From NCBI RefSeq assembly GCF_039822205.1, contig NZ_JBAGBW010000002.1, positions 1 through 64,000 of the forward strand: a stretch of DNA of 64,000 bases, given 5' to 3'. The notes below the pieces were generated by a model. The model saw only the letters and a list, made by a program, of their open reading frames with translations, was not told the origin of the DNA and searched no databases. Positions 35,377 through 44,345 of the stretch are shown piece by piece. Position numbers and translations under genes: made by a program. The stretch comes from Thermodesulfobium sp. 4217-1 (GTDB lineage Bacteria > Thermodesulfobiota > Thermodesulfobiia > Thermodesulfobiales > Thermodesulfobiaceae). Within the stretch, counting starts at the first letter, position 1; the number at the start of each line of letters is the position of its first letter.

Positions 35377-37106
35377 TTGAAAAAACTTGTTTTTTTTTAG
35401 CGATATCAATTTTCATGCTTATGACGCTACCCGCTATGGCAGGACCATTCTCAGACGTACCAGCTAATTCTTGGGCATACAAAGCAGTGCAAGACTTAGC
35501 AGCAAAAGGATTGGTCATTGGTTATGGCGATGGAACTTTTAGAGGCGACAGGCTTGCCACTCGTTATGAGATGGCAATGGTAGTTGCAAGAATGCTCGAT
35601 GCCTACGAAAAGGGTCAGAATGCACAAGATCAAAAGATAGAGCTTAATGCAACTGACATTGCGACTCTTATGAAGTTGGCAGAAGAGTTTAAGTCAGAAC
35701 TGGCGTCACTAAACGTCAGGGTTGCTGCGCTTGAGAAAAAAGCAGCTCTTGACACAGTGAACTTCACAGGAGATGCAAGATTTCGACTTGGTAGCGAGAA
35801 GAAGACATTTTATGGACTATCTGGTGTTGAATTGTCTGGTGATGGTGGTGGCAGTACTAATAATCTATCCCTTTATCTTGTAGCTTCACCATATATTGTC
35901 CAACCAGGAGTTCAGTATGAAACTAATAATGATACTTCTTTTACGACAACAGGCAGTTCATTTGGGGGTATCATAGGTAAACTTTATGAAACAATTTCAT
36001 CAGGAGGTGCCCCACAAGATCAAAAAAATAATACATTTATGCGTTATAGAGTGAGATTAAACGTATCAGCACCAGTTGCTGACAACATAAGCTTTAATGC
36101 AAGGCTTACTATGGAGAAAAATGCTGGTGTAAACTCAAATGGAGACTACTCTAATTTTCTTACTGCTTCTACATCAGGTTACAACGATGATAGCAACACT
36201 CTTTATGTAGAGAGATCTTATATTACCTGGACGCTAAACCCGTATCCAGTTACCTTCGTACTCGGTAGGCTCCCTACTATGGACACAGGCGCATATTATA
36301 ACAATTTATTTATGGACACGGGGACAGAAGGTGCTATGGCAATATTTGATCTTAGCAATATGCTCCCATCAACCTCAGTTTCTGCTGCGTGGGTAAAGCT
36401 CTTTGATGGTGGGCTCGTGACAACAGCTGATCAGTCAAACGGTCTAAATGACAAAGACGCATATATTTTTAATCTTAAAACAAGGCCTTTTAACGCATTC
36501 AACCTGGAGGCTGACTATGGAACGATTAAAAATGCGATATACAGAGGCGGAATTTTAGAGGCTTACTCATTTATAGGCATTTCTGTGCCGGAGGGAGATT
36601 TTCCAACAAATTTTTATGAATCAACTAATATGGGATATACCAATTACAGTTAGTGGACTTTAATTGCAAATTGGAATCTTTATGGCGTAGATATGTGGGC
36701 AGGATACAATGGCACTTCGGCAGGTATGTTTGATATTGACTTTTCTAATGAATATGTTGGTACGCACAATGTAAATGGTGGGGCATTTAGAGTTGGGGCA
36801 ACCATTCCTCTTCCTTTAGGCGCACTCACAGGGGACTTTTGGTTTGGCAACAACAAATGGTACAATCCTATGATATTAAACACCATGGTATCTACTGATT
36901 ACAAGGATTACTACAACGTCTATTACACTCTCCCTGTCGCAAATAACGCAACCTTAACCTTTAACTACGACTACTGGAAGGGCAAGAAACCTTATAATAC
37001 AAACTATATGCTTTCGGGAGAATCTGTTCCTCTTTATTGGACATTTAATCCTGATCAAGTGGATAAGGATCAAAGATACTATATTCAAATGGACGTAAAA
37101 TTCTAA
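35377..37106 (+). pseudogene. SLH-domain porin, with frameshift and amber stop
   Basis: Reads as one gene of about 575 codons: signal peptide KKLVFFLAISIFMLMTLPAMA, an SLH domain (FSDVPANSWAYKAV...GYGDGTFRGDRLATRYE), a coiled coil, and a beta-barrel ending in MDVKF with a terminal Phe. Two lesions break it. A run of nine T (35390-35398) in the signal peptide puts a TAG in frame; ten T would restore it. A second TAG at 36651-36653 interrupts the barrel, while the frame continues unbroken to 37106. Everything else is well preserved. It would be a main outer membrane porin if repaired. Options: recent pseudogene, phase-variable tract, or sequencing error. Confidence 0.8.
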
Positions 37107-37118
37107 AAAGTTTCTTAT

Positions 37119-37148
37119 AACCCCCTGAGAAATCAGGGGGGTTTTTTT
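37119..37148 (+). terminator. terminator of the porin gene
   Basis: AACCCCCTGA-GAAA-TCAGGGGGGTT followed by a T-run. Strong intrinsic terminator, well preserved. Confidence 0.9.
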
Positions 37149-37195
37149 GTGTTATATTATAATAATATGCCAAATTTAGGAGGGATGAAGATTTT

Positions 37196-37615
37196 ATGAG
37201 AGCTAAACTTCTTCTAATAATAGGTCTTGCAATAATATTTTCTTTTCCGAAATCAGATTCTGCCCTTGCTACCAGTTGGCAATATGTTGGGACACTGACA
37301 CTATCATCGGGAGAGATTAGAAAAGATTATGTGGATGCTGATAGCGTGGTATATGACAAAAATGATCACACTATGAAATTCTGGGTTCTAAGCGAGGTAC
37401 ACTTTGATAAGGACGTTATTAAAAGTCTGAAGAGATATTCTACAGATATAAACGATATCTTGTTACCTACCAGGATGCTGGAATATAAAACGTTCTCTGA
37501 TAACAGCACCCTGATATTAGAGGATAAAACACCCTCAACGATAATCGATTATCCAGAAGACGTCTCTCTTCTGGGAAGGGCTATCGATATGGCCGAAGGC
37601 TATATCAAGAAATAA
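37196..37615 (+). CDS. secreted surface-adhesin-E-like protein
   Basis: 139 aa. Signal peptide AKLLLIIGLAIIFSFPKSDSALA, then a small beta-rich domain with SWQYVGTL, DYVDADSVVYD and MKFWVLSEV, which resembles the Surface-adhesin_E family (W...D.DS...W). That family is widespread and of uncertain function, so the assignment is tentative. AGGAGGG lies eleven bases before the ATG. It is adjacent to, and transcribed with the same direction as, the broken porin, but has its own spacing after the terminator. Confidence 0.6.
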   Translation: MRAKLLLIIGLAIIFSFPKSDSALATSWQYVGTLTLSSGEIRKDYVDADSVVYDKNDHTMKFWVLSEVHFDKDVIKSLKRYSTDINDILLPTRMLEYKTFSDNSTLILEDKTPSTIIDYPEDVSLLGRAIDMAEGYIKK

Positions 37616-39388
37616 TTAGTCTTGCTCTTCCTTTATATTCACAGAGATAGACAATTCATCAAGCTGTTTTCTGTCCACCTGTGAGGGTGCGTCGGTAAGA
37701 AGGCAGGTCCCGCTCTGGGTCTTCGGAAAGGCTATGACATCTCTTAGAGATTTTGCACCAGTAAAGAGCATGGTTATTCTGTCGAGCCCGAGCGCAATGC
37801 CTCCGTGCGGAGGGGCGCCATATTCTAGTGCCTCCAGAAGAAAGCCAAATTTTATTTGTGCTTCTTCTGTCGAAATGTCGAGGAGTTTGAATATCTTGCT
37901 TTGCAAATGGGTATTGTTTATTCTAATGCTTCCTCCGCCTAATTCGTTTCCGTTTAGGACGATGTCATAGGCAAGGGAGCGAACAGAAAGTGGATCTGTA
38001 TCTAATTTTTCCAGGTCTTCTGGATGTGGGGCAGTAAATGGGTGATGAACAGAACTTAGCCTTTTTTCCTTTTCGTCGTATTCGAACAAGGGAAAATCTA
38101 CAACCCACAAGTATTTAAATTCGTCCTCATTTATCAACTTAAACTCGTTTCCAAGAAATATTCTTAGCAAACCAAGAGATTGTAAAAGGCCGTCTTTACC
38201 TGCAGCAAGAAGAATGGCATCTTTGTCTCCGATATCAAATATTTTTTTGAAAGAGTTTATTTCATCTTCAGATAAAAATTTTGCTATTGGGGATCTTATC
38301 TCAGAGCCATCGAATAGTATCCATGCAATGCCTGGGAGTCCAAAATCCTTTGCCATATTGTTTATCTTTTCCAGTATCGGTCTTGTGGGGCTGCACTGAA
38401 TATTTTTTAATATAAAGCCCTTGATGTGTCCGCCCTTCTCGATTACAGTTCTAAATATCTTTAGCTGCGTATTTTTTAAAATTTCAGTGAAATCGCATAT
38501 TTCAAGGGGATTTCTGAGGTCTGGCCTATCTGTCCCAAACCTATTCATAGCGTCGTCGTATTTCATAGTCTGTATAGGATAGTTACATTCAATGCCGAAT
38601 TTAGAGTTTAATTTTCTAAATAGATCCTCTGTGATGCCCATTATGTCAGATGGCTCAATAAAAGACATCTCGACATCTACCTGGGTAAATTCTGGCTGCC
38701 TGTCAGCTCTTAGGTCTTCGTCTCTAAAGCACCTTACTATCTGAAAATATCTATCAAATCCGCTTACCATCAAAATTTGCTTGAAGAGCTGAGGTGATTG
38801 TGGAAGGGCATAGAAAGAGCCTGGCTGAAGCCTGGATGGCACGAGAAAGTCCCTGGCGCCCTCTGGGGTGCTTTTAGTAAGATAGGGTGTCTCTATCTCA
38901 AGAAAATCGTTTTCTACAAAGTGATTTCTTATGATATTGGTTATCATGTGCCTTTTTATAAGCTGTGCCTTTTTTTCAGATCTTCTGAGATCAAGGTATC
39001 TATACTTTAATCCTAATTTTTCGTCATAATCTTTTTGTTCGTCTGAGATAGAAAATGGCGGCACCTTCGATCTGTTTAATATCTTTATATCGCTTGCGGC
39101 TAATTCAAATTCGCCAGTTGAGATTTTTGTGTTCTCTGTGCCTGCAGGCCTTCTTCTGAGATCTCCAGTTATCTGCAGCACGTATTCAGATCTAATTTCT
39201 TCTGCTATCTTAAAGGTGTCTTTGTTTTCTGGATCTACCACAACTTGCAATAGAGAATATCTGTCTCTAATGTCAAGAAATATCAGATTTCCGTGGTCGC
39301 GCCTTTTGTTTACCCAGCCGCATATTGTAATAGTCTTATTTTCAAGGGATTTGTCTACCTCTTTTAGCGTGTGCGTTCTATAAGCCAA
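37616..39388 (-). CDS. aspS: aspartyl-tRNA synthetase
   Basis: 590 aa, bacterial type: an OB-fold anticodon domain (GWVNKRRDHG), class II motif 2 (FRDEDLRADRQPEFTQ) and motif 3 (GLDRI), and an insertion (GAD) domain. It charges tRNA-Asp. A longer frame starts at 39403, but TTG 39388 gives LAYRTHT, the usual N-terminus, with AGAGGTG just upstream. The start overlaps hisS by 11 bp, so the two synthetases form an operon. Confidence 0.93.
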   Translation of the reverse strand: MAYRTHTLKEVDKSLENKTITICGWVNKRRDHGNLIFLDIRDRYSLLQVVVDPENKDTFKIAEEIRSEYVLQITGDLRRRPAGTENTKISTGEFELAASDIKILNRSKVPPFSISDEQKDYDEKLGLKYRYLDLRRSEKKAQLIKRHMITNIIRNHFVENDFLEIETPYLTKSTPEGARDFLVPSRLQPGSFYALPQSPQLFKQILMVSGFDRYFQIVRCFRDEDLRADRQPEFTQVDVEMSFIEPSDIMGITEDLFRKLNSKFGIECNYPIQTMKYDDAMNRFGTDRPDLRNPLEICDFTEILKNTQLKIFRTVIEKGGHIKGFILKNIQCSPTRPILEKINNMAKDFGLPGIAWILFDGSEIRSPIAKFLSEDEINSFKKIFDIGDKDAILLAAGKDGLLQSLGLLRIFLGNEFKLINEDEFKYLWVVDFPLFEYDEKEKRLSSVHHPFTAPHPEDLEKLDTDPLSVRSLAYDIVLNGNELGGGSIRINNTHLQSKIFKLLDISTEEAQIKFGFLLEALEYGAPPHGGIALGLDRITMLFTGAKSLRDVIAFPKTQSGTCLLTDAPSQVDRKQLDELSISVNIKEEQD

Positions 39389-40637
39389 AGTTACACCTCT
39401 CATTATTTATAATATTTAAAAATTCAACTTTAGGAAAGCTTTTCTGATTACCGTTTTCAAGATTTTTTATACTTATTTGGTTATCTTTTATTTCATCTGG
39501 ACCTATCAATACAGCGTAGTAGCAATCTGATTTGGCTGCAAGCTTCATAGCTGATTTCAAGTTTTTGTAATCGTATGGGAATAGAGTGCTTACAAAATTT
39601 CTTAATTCTACCAAGAGATCTAAAGCGTATTCAAATTCATCGCTTGTTATGGGAATTATCATAAACCTATGTTCTTTTTCAAAATTTTTATTAGACTTTT
39701 CTAAGATAGCAACCAATCTCTCTATCCCTGAGGCAAATCCTACTCCAGGCAGATTCTTACCTCCGAGCTCTTCTGCAAGGCCATCATATCTTCCTCCGCC
39801 TAACACTGCGTTTTGTGAGCCAAGAGAGAAATTTAGAGCTTCAAATGCAGTTTTTGTATAATAATCAAGCCCTCTCACAAGGCGAGGATTTAGAGTGTAT
39901 TCAACTTTAAATTTCTTAAGATAGTTTTGCAGTTTTTCAAAGTGAGTTTTGCAGTCTTCGCACAGATAATCTGTGATCTTGGGGGCATTTGACGTAACCA
40001 GCTTGCACCGCTCTTCTTTGCAGTCCAAAACTCTCAATGGATTTTTGTACATTCGGTTTTTGCAGTTCTCACATAGTTCGTTAACGTGGTCTTTGAGGAA
40101 GGCAATTAAAACTTCTCTGTATATGGGCCTGCAATCTTTGCAGCCTACAGAGTTAAGGTGTAATTCATATTCTATGCCCAACTCTTTTAATATCTTTGTG
40201 GAAGAATCGATAATTTCAAAGTCGGAAATAGGATCCTGCGTGCCGACAATCTCTGCTCCGAATTGGTGAAACTGCCTAAATCTGCCTGCCTGAGGCCTTT
40301 CATATCTGAACATCTGACCTGTGTAAAAAAGTTTTACTGAGTTATTTTGGGCAAGGTTGTTTTCTATTATTGACCTTATTACGGGAGCTGTGCCCTCTGG
40401 TCTTAGAGCCAAAAGCCTGTCTCCCTTATCCTTAAATATATACATCTCTTTCTGCACTACATCTGATGTCTCGCCAAGGCTTCTTGTGAAAAGCCCTGCA
40501 TCTTCGAAAATTGGAGTCCTTATCTGCGTGAAGCCATAGAGGTCCATAATTTTTTTGCCAGTGCTTTCTATTTTTTCGTAAGTTATGGCTTTTTTACCGA
40601 AAATATCAAAGGTTCCTTTGGGCGCTTTGTAGTTCAA
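39378..40637 (-). CDS. hisS: histidyl-tRNA synthetase
   Basis: 419 aa class II synthetase. APKGTFDI at the start, motif 2 (FRYERPQAGRFRQFHQ), the histidine-binding segment LVRGLDYYTKTAFE and motif 3 (GFASGIERL) are intact. The C-terminal anticodon domain is present. The TTG start follows AAGGAGAG by five bases. No T-box leader is visible upstream. Confidence 0.95.
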   Translation of the reverse strand: MNYKAPKGTFDIFGKKAITYEKIESTGKKIMDLYGFTQIRTPIFEDAGLFTRSLGETSDVVQKEMYIFKDKGDRLLALRPEGTAPVIRSIIENNLAQNNSVKLFYTGQMFRYERPQAGRFRQFHQFGAEIVGTQDPISDFEIIDSSTKILKELGIEYELHLNSVGCKDCRPIYREVLIAFLKDHVNELCENCKNRMYKNPLRVLDCKEERCKLVTSNAPKITDYLCEDCKTHFEKLQNYLKKFKVEYTLNPRLVRGLDYYTKTAFEALNFSLGSQNAVLGGGRYDGLAEELGGKNLPGVGFASGIERLVAILEKSNKNFEKEHRFMIIPITSDEFEYALDLLVELRNFVSTLFPYDYKNLKSAMKLAAKSDCYYAVLIGPDEIKDNQISIKNLENGNQKSFPKVEFLNIINNERCNFGL

Positions 40638-40828
40638 TATTCTCTCCTTAATCTATAAAGAAAAATTAACACTCTATTTTAACATAAGAATATAATATCA
40701 AAATTTTCTATATAGATTTAAAAAATTTTTCATATAAAATAAAAGATGAAGCATATTGAAATAAAGCCCATAATTTTTCACGATGAACCTAAACTAAAAA
40801 ATATAGAAAAAAACAAAAGTTGATAAAC
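40638..40828. other. intergenic region between hisS and UshA-like gene
   Basis: AT-rich, with one 25-codon frame (40746-40823, plus strand) that lacks a convincing ribosome binding site. No riboswitch or terminator is evident. Confidence 0.4.
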
Positions 40829-42271
40829 TTATAGTAAAATTATTCTGCCTTCAATTCTTGGGCTAATGGGTGAGTGTTTTCTAATATATCTTGCTAAAAC
40901 TTCTCTTGCGCTTTCTCCATCTATACCATCTTCTTCATCCGTTACAGAATATAAATCATTTGTATAAGCTATGAAATCGTTAATTGCCACTCTATAAACA
41001 AAATCTTTTTCAATAGGTTTATCTCCTATATATACACCTTCAACTCTCTGGTCTTCAGGGCTCTTTGAATTGTAGATTACTTTAATTCCAGAAACTTGCA
41101 ACTTTTTTGAATGTCCTATGATATCTAATATTTGTTTGCCAGTTAGATTTTTTACAATTATGACTCTGCTAAAGGGCAAAATGTCATAGTATATTTGTCT
41201 AAGAGTAATCTGTCCCTTTGGAATGGTAAAAGAGCCTATTGATCGGGTATCAAATAGGGCAATTTGAGAATTGGAGTATTCTTTCATCGCATCACAAATC
41301 ATATCTCCTGCGTTTGATTCGCCGTATTTCCTGCCTTCGTTTACGATATCTGTTGAGGTTTCGCCAATGGTTTTTGACATATCTTTTTCAAGCGTAGATT
41401 GATAGTTTTTGATCATATCTAAAACGTATTTATCGTATTGAGGGTTGTCTTCCAGAGATAGAGATTTCGAGTAATCTGAGACCTTATCTACTTTGAAGCC
41501 GTTATCTTCTTTTTCTACGTTTATTTTCAATTCACCTAAAAAACCTCCGCTTTTTGCTGAAATGATTTTGTTTACAACCTTATATCCCTCAGGGAAGTCT
41601 TTGTATCCATTCATAATAGCTATGTCGGCGCCTGAAATTTCTTCCAAGTTTACAGGTATAGAGCTCAAGAGGGTTACTAAATCTGCTCCATCTTTTCTGG
41701 CATCATCAATATATGGTTGAATGAGGTTGCCTGGTATTAATTCAGCAACTTTTTCTGGATTTGATATGCCTATTATTGCAATTTTTAGCCCACCTCTTTC
41801 AACGAAAGTGTAAGCTGATAACCCAAGCATATTTTTCAATCGCTCGTTGTTTATAGAGATGACAGGAAAGCTTAGCTGTTTTAGATAGCTTGAGATCTCG
41901 TATGTATTTGACATTACTTCGGAAAATCCCAGAGTCATTGTGTCAAATTTAAGATAATTCATAAACTCAATAACAGGTTTTTCTCTAAAATATCTTGTTA
42001 AAAAGGATCTATTAAAAATATCTCCAGTGGATATTAGAATGGTATTGTTTGGATTTTCTGATCTGGCGACCTCTATCATGTTCGCTAAAAGTGCTGATTT
42101 GGCATCATTGTTTTTTAAACTATTGTTTTCAAAAGGGAAAAGATCATTGATAAAGCTTCCAATAAAGAGTATGGTGATGTCGCCGCTCTCAGAATCTTCA
42201 TTTGCACTCACAACCTGTGTAAATGGCAGTGTTAAGCACAAAATAAATACAATCGTTAAAATTGTTTTCAT
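40829..42271 (-). CDS. exported UshA-like protein with lost metal ligands
   Basis: 480 aa, signal peptide TILTIVFILCLTLPFTQVVSA. The two-domain layout and C-terminal domain (ESNAGDMICDAM, LPFSRVIIVKNLTG) clearly match 5'-nucleotidase/UshA proteins. In the metallophosphatase domain the key motifs are degraded: the usual NDxH is FIGSFIN, GNHE is GFSE, the THxG and GHSQ histidines are LSSIP and NGYKDF, and only STGD (Asp84 equivalent) remains. It is probably not an active nucleotidase and may instead bind nucleotides or another ligand. Length (480) is near normal, so it is not a truncated gene. Confidence 0.8.
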   Translation of the reverse strand: MKTILTIVFILCLTLPFTQVVSANEDSESGDITILFIGSFINDLFPFENNSLKNNDAKSALLANMIEVARSENPNNTILISTGDIFNRSFLTRYFREKPVIEFMNYLKFDTMTLGFSEVMSNTYEISSYLKQLSFPVISINNERLKNMLGLSAYTFVERGGLKIAIIGISNPEKVAELIPGNLIQPYIDDARKDGADLVTLLSSIPVNLEEISGADIAIMNGYKDFPEGYKVVNKIISAKSGGFLGELKINVEKEDNGFKVDKVSDYSKSLSLEDNPQYDKYVLDMIKNYQSTLEKDMSKTIGETSTDIVNEGRKYGESNAGDMICDAMKEYSNSQIALFDTRSIGSFTIPKGQITLRQIYYDILPFSRVIIVKNLTGKQILDIIGHSKKLQVSGIKVIYNSKSPEDQRVEGVYIGDKPIEKDFVYRVAINDFIAYTNDLYSVTDEEDGIDGESAREVLARYIRKHSPISPRIEGRIILL

Positions 42272-42461
42272 TTATTTTACCCCCATATGTTTTTGTCATT
42301 ATACATTAATTATTTAGATAAAAAAAGCTTGCAAGCCTGAATTTCACTTGAAGTATGATATTTTTGCTGAATAGGTATTAGCTATAATTTTAGAAGTTAT
42401 TTGTTAACATCTATTTCGATTCTAATATATAATAAAGTTTCCAAATAATAGGAGCTTAGAG

Positions 42462-44303
42462 GTGTGTATTTTGGATTCAAACTTAAACGAGGAACAAAAA
42501 AGGGCTGTTTATTCAGATAACAGGGCGCTTTTGATAGTAGCTGGCGCTGGAACGGGCAAGACCAGGGTGCTAACAACGAGGGCTGCCAGACTTTTAAAAG
42601 AAAATCCAGAAGAGAGATATCTTCTTTTGACTTTTACCAAAAAGGCAGCAATGGAAATGACCACAAGAGTTAGGGAATTGATAGAAGAGGACACAAAAAA
42701 TAGACTTTACTCTGGCACATTTCATTCTTTTTGTTCAAATATAATCAGAAGAAGGGCTTCAAAGATGGATTTATCGAGTGATTTCGTAATTATTGATGAA
42801 TCAGATGCTATGGATTTGATGAAAAAGACATTCTCCAAAATATATAGCAAAGAAACACTTGATTCTCTTATATTTAAGCCAAAGGATATCTTGTCAGTTT
42901 ATTCTTATTCGCGAAACAACAATCAAGATTTCATCGAAAATATTCAGAGGAGATATAAATATGTAAATTTTGAGGACATTAAAAAGATTATAAGTATGTA
43001 TGAATTAAATAAAAAAGAGAGAAATTATCTGGACTTTGACGATCTTCTAATGTACGGGTTGCTTGCAATCAAGACCCTTGACAAAAGCCCATTTGACGAG
43101 GTTTTGGTGGATGAATTTCAGGATACAAACCAAATTCAAGCTGAGATGCTGTATCACTTTTATGATTTGGGATCAAGGGTTAGCGCGGTAGGCGATGACG
43201 CTCAGAGCATATATTCTTTCAGGGGCGCTTATTATGAAAATATGTCAAATTTTATAAGAAGGCTTGACGCAGAAAAGATAATTCTTTCATCTAACTATAG
43301 ATCAACGCAGTCAATCTTAAACATTGCAAATTCTGTAATACAGTCTTCCTATAACTCTATTAAAAAAGAATTGATTGCTAATGTGGCACTAAAAAAGAAC
43401 GTTAAACCACAGTTGATAATTGTAGCCGATGATTGGGAAGAGGCAAGGTATGTGGCTAGGCAGATGCAAAAATATAAGGAAGAGGGTTTAAGGGTGGCCG
43501 CTCTATACAGGGCTGCATATATTGGCAGAAACCTTGAGAGCCAGCTTAACTCGATGGGTATAGGATACTCATTTTATGGCGGGCAGAAGCTTACCGAGAG
43601 TGCCCATGCGAAAGACTTTATGTCATTCTTAAGAGTTTTTATGAACGTAAAGGATGAAATTGCATTGATTAGAGTACTAAGAATGTTTCCTGGCGTTGGT
43701 GAGAAAAAGGCAGAGAAGATTAAGGATGCTGTGATTTCAGGGAGTAATTTAAAGGACTTATTGGCCAAAGAGAAAAATCTGGCCGACTTGAATATTTTTT
43801 TCGATAAACTTGCAGAAATTACTGATTGGCATAATGTCCTTGAAGTGGTATTTGATTTTTATAAAGATATAATGATCAGACTTTATCCTGAAAATTACGA
43901 GGATAGAGAGATAGACCTGATTAAATTTATGGATATGAGCTCAAATTATGACAATTTAGTAGAGTATCTTGAAGCCTTTACCCTTGATCCTGTTGACAAG
44001 ACTGAATTTGGCAATAGTGACGTGATATTGAGCACTGTGCATTCGGCAAAGGGGCTGGAATTCGATGTGGTATTTTTATTGTCTGTCATTGAGAGCGTGT
44101 ATCCACACTTTAGGGCTCAATCAACTGATGAAATAGAAGAAGAGAGAAGGCTGTTTTACGTGGCAATTACGCGAGCGAAGCAAAGACTTATATTTACTTT
44201 TCCAAGACATTCAAAGAAAAACAAGGGCTATTTTGCAAAGAATACTATCTCGCCCTTTTTAAAAGAACAGGACAACTATCTGGAAGTTTCTATCGCAAGA
44301 TAA
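42462..44303 (+). CDS. UvrD/PcrA-type DNA helicase
   Basis: 613 aa superfamily 1A helicase, somewhat shorter than UvrD (about 720). Motifs in order: GAGTGKT (I), TFTKKAAMEM (Ia), DEFQDTN (II), GDDAQSIYSFRGA (III), STVHSAKGLEFDVV (V) and RRLFYVAITRAK (VI). It should unwind DNA 3' to 5' in repair. GTG 42462 has AGGAGC six bases upstream; TTG 42471 with AGAGG is an alternative. Confidence 0.92.
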   Translation: MCILDSNLNEEQKRAVYSDNRALLIVAGAGTGKTRVLTTRAARLLKENPEERYLLLTFTKKAAMEMTTRVRELIEEDTKNRLYSGTFHSFCSNIIRRRASKMDLSSDFVIIDESDAMDLMKKTFSKIYSKETLDSLIFKPKDILSVYSYSRNNNQDFIENIQRRYKYVNFEDIKKIISMYELNKKERNYLDFDDLLMYGLLAIKTLDKSPFDEVLVDEFQDTNQIQAEMLYHFYDLGSRVSAVGDDAQSIYSFRGAYYENMSNFIRRLDAEKIILSSNYRSTQSILNIANSVIQSSYNSIKKELIANVALKKNVKPQLIIVADDWEEARYVARQMQKYKEEGLRVAALYRAAYIGRNLESQLNSMGIGYSFYGGQKLTESAHAKDFMSFLRVFMNVKDEIALIRVLRMFPGVGEKKAEKIKDAVISGSNLKDLLAKEKNLADLNIFFDKLAEITDWHNVLEVVFDFYKDIMIRLYPENYEDREIDLIKFMDMSSNYDNLVEYLEAFTLDPVDKTEFGNSDVILSTVHSAKGLEFDVVFLLSVIESVYPHFRAQSTDEIEEERRLFYVAITRAKQRLIFTFPRHSKKNKGYFAKNTISPFLKEQDNYLEVSIAR

Positions 44304-44345
44304 AAGGCCCCAGGGAGTTTTATTGGCTCCCTGGGCGGCAGCTTT
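44304..44345. terminator. bidirectional terminator, helicase/metE
   Basis: CCCAGGGAG (44308-44316) pairs with CTCCCTGGG (44327-44335) between the convergent ends of the helicase gene and metE. A short A/T flank lies on each side. Confidence 0.7.

Noticed and set aside
36651-36653. Recoding of the in-frame TAG (pyrrolysine or read-through) in the porin
   Set aside because: The same gene also has a frameshift in its signal peptide, so plain inactivation explains both. No recoding signal or Pyl gene is visible.
40746-40823. A 25-codon ORF between hisS and the UshA-like gene
   Set aside because: There is no convincing ribosome binding site or promoter, and the frame may be chance in AT-rich DNA.
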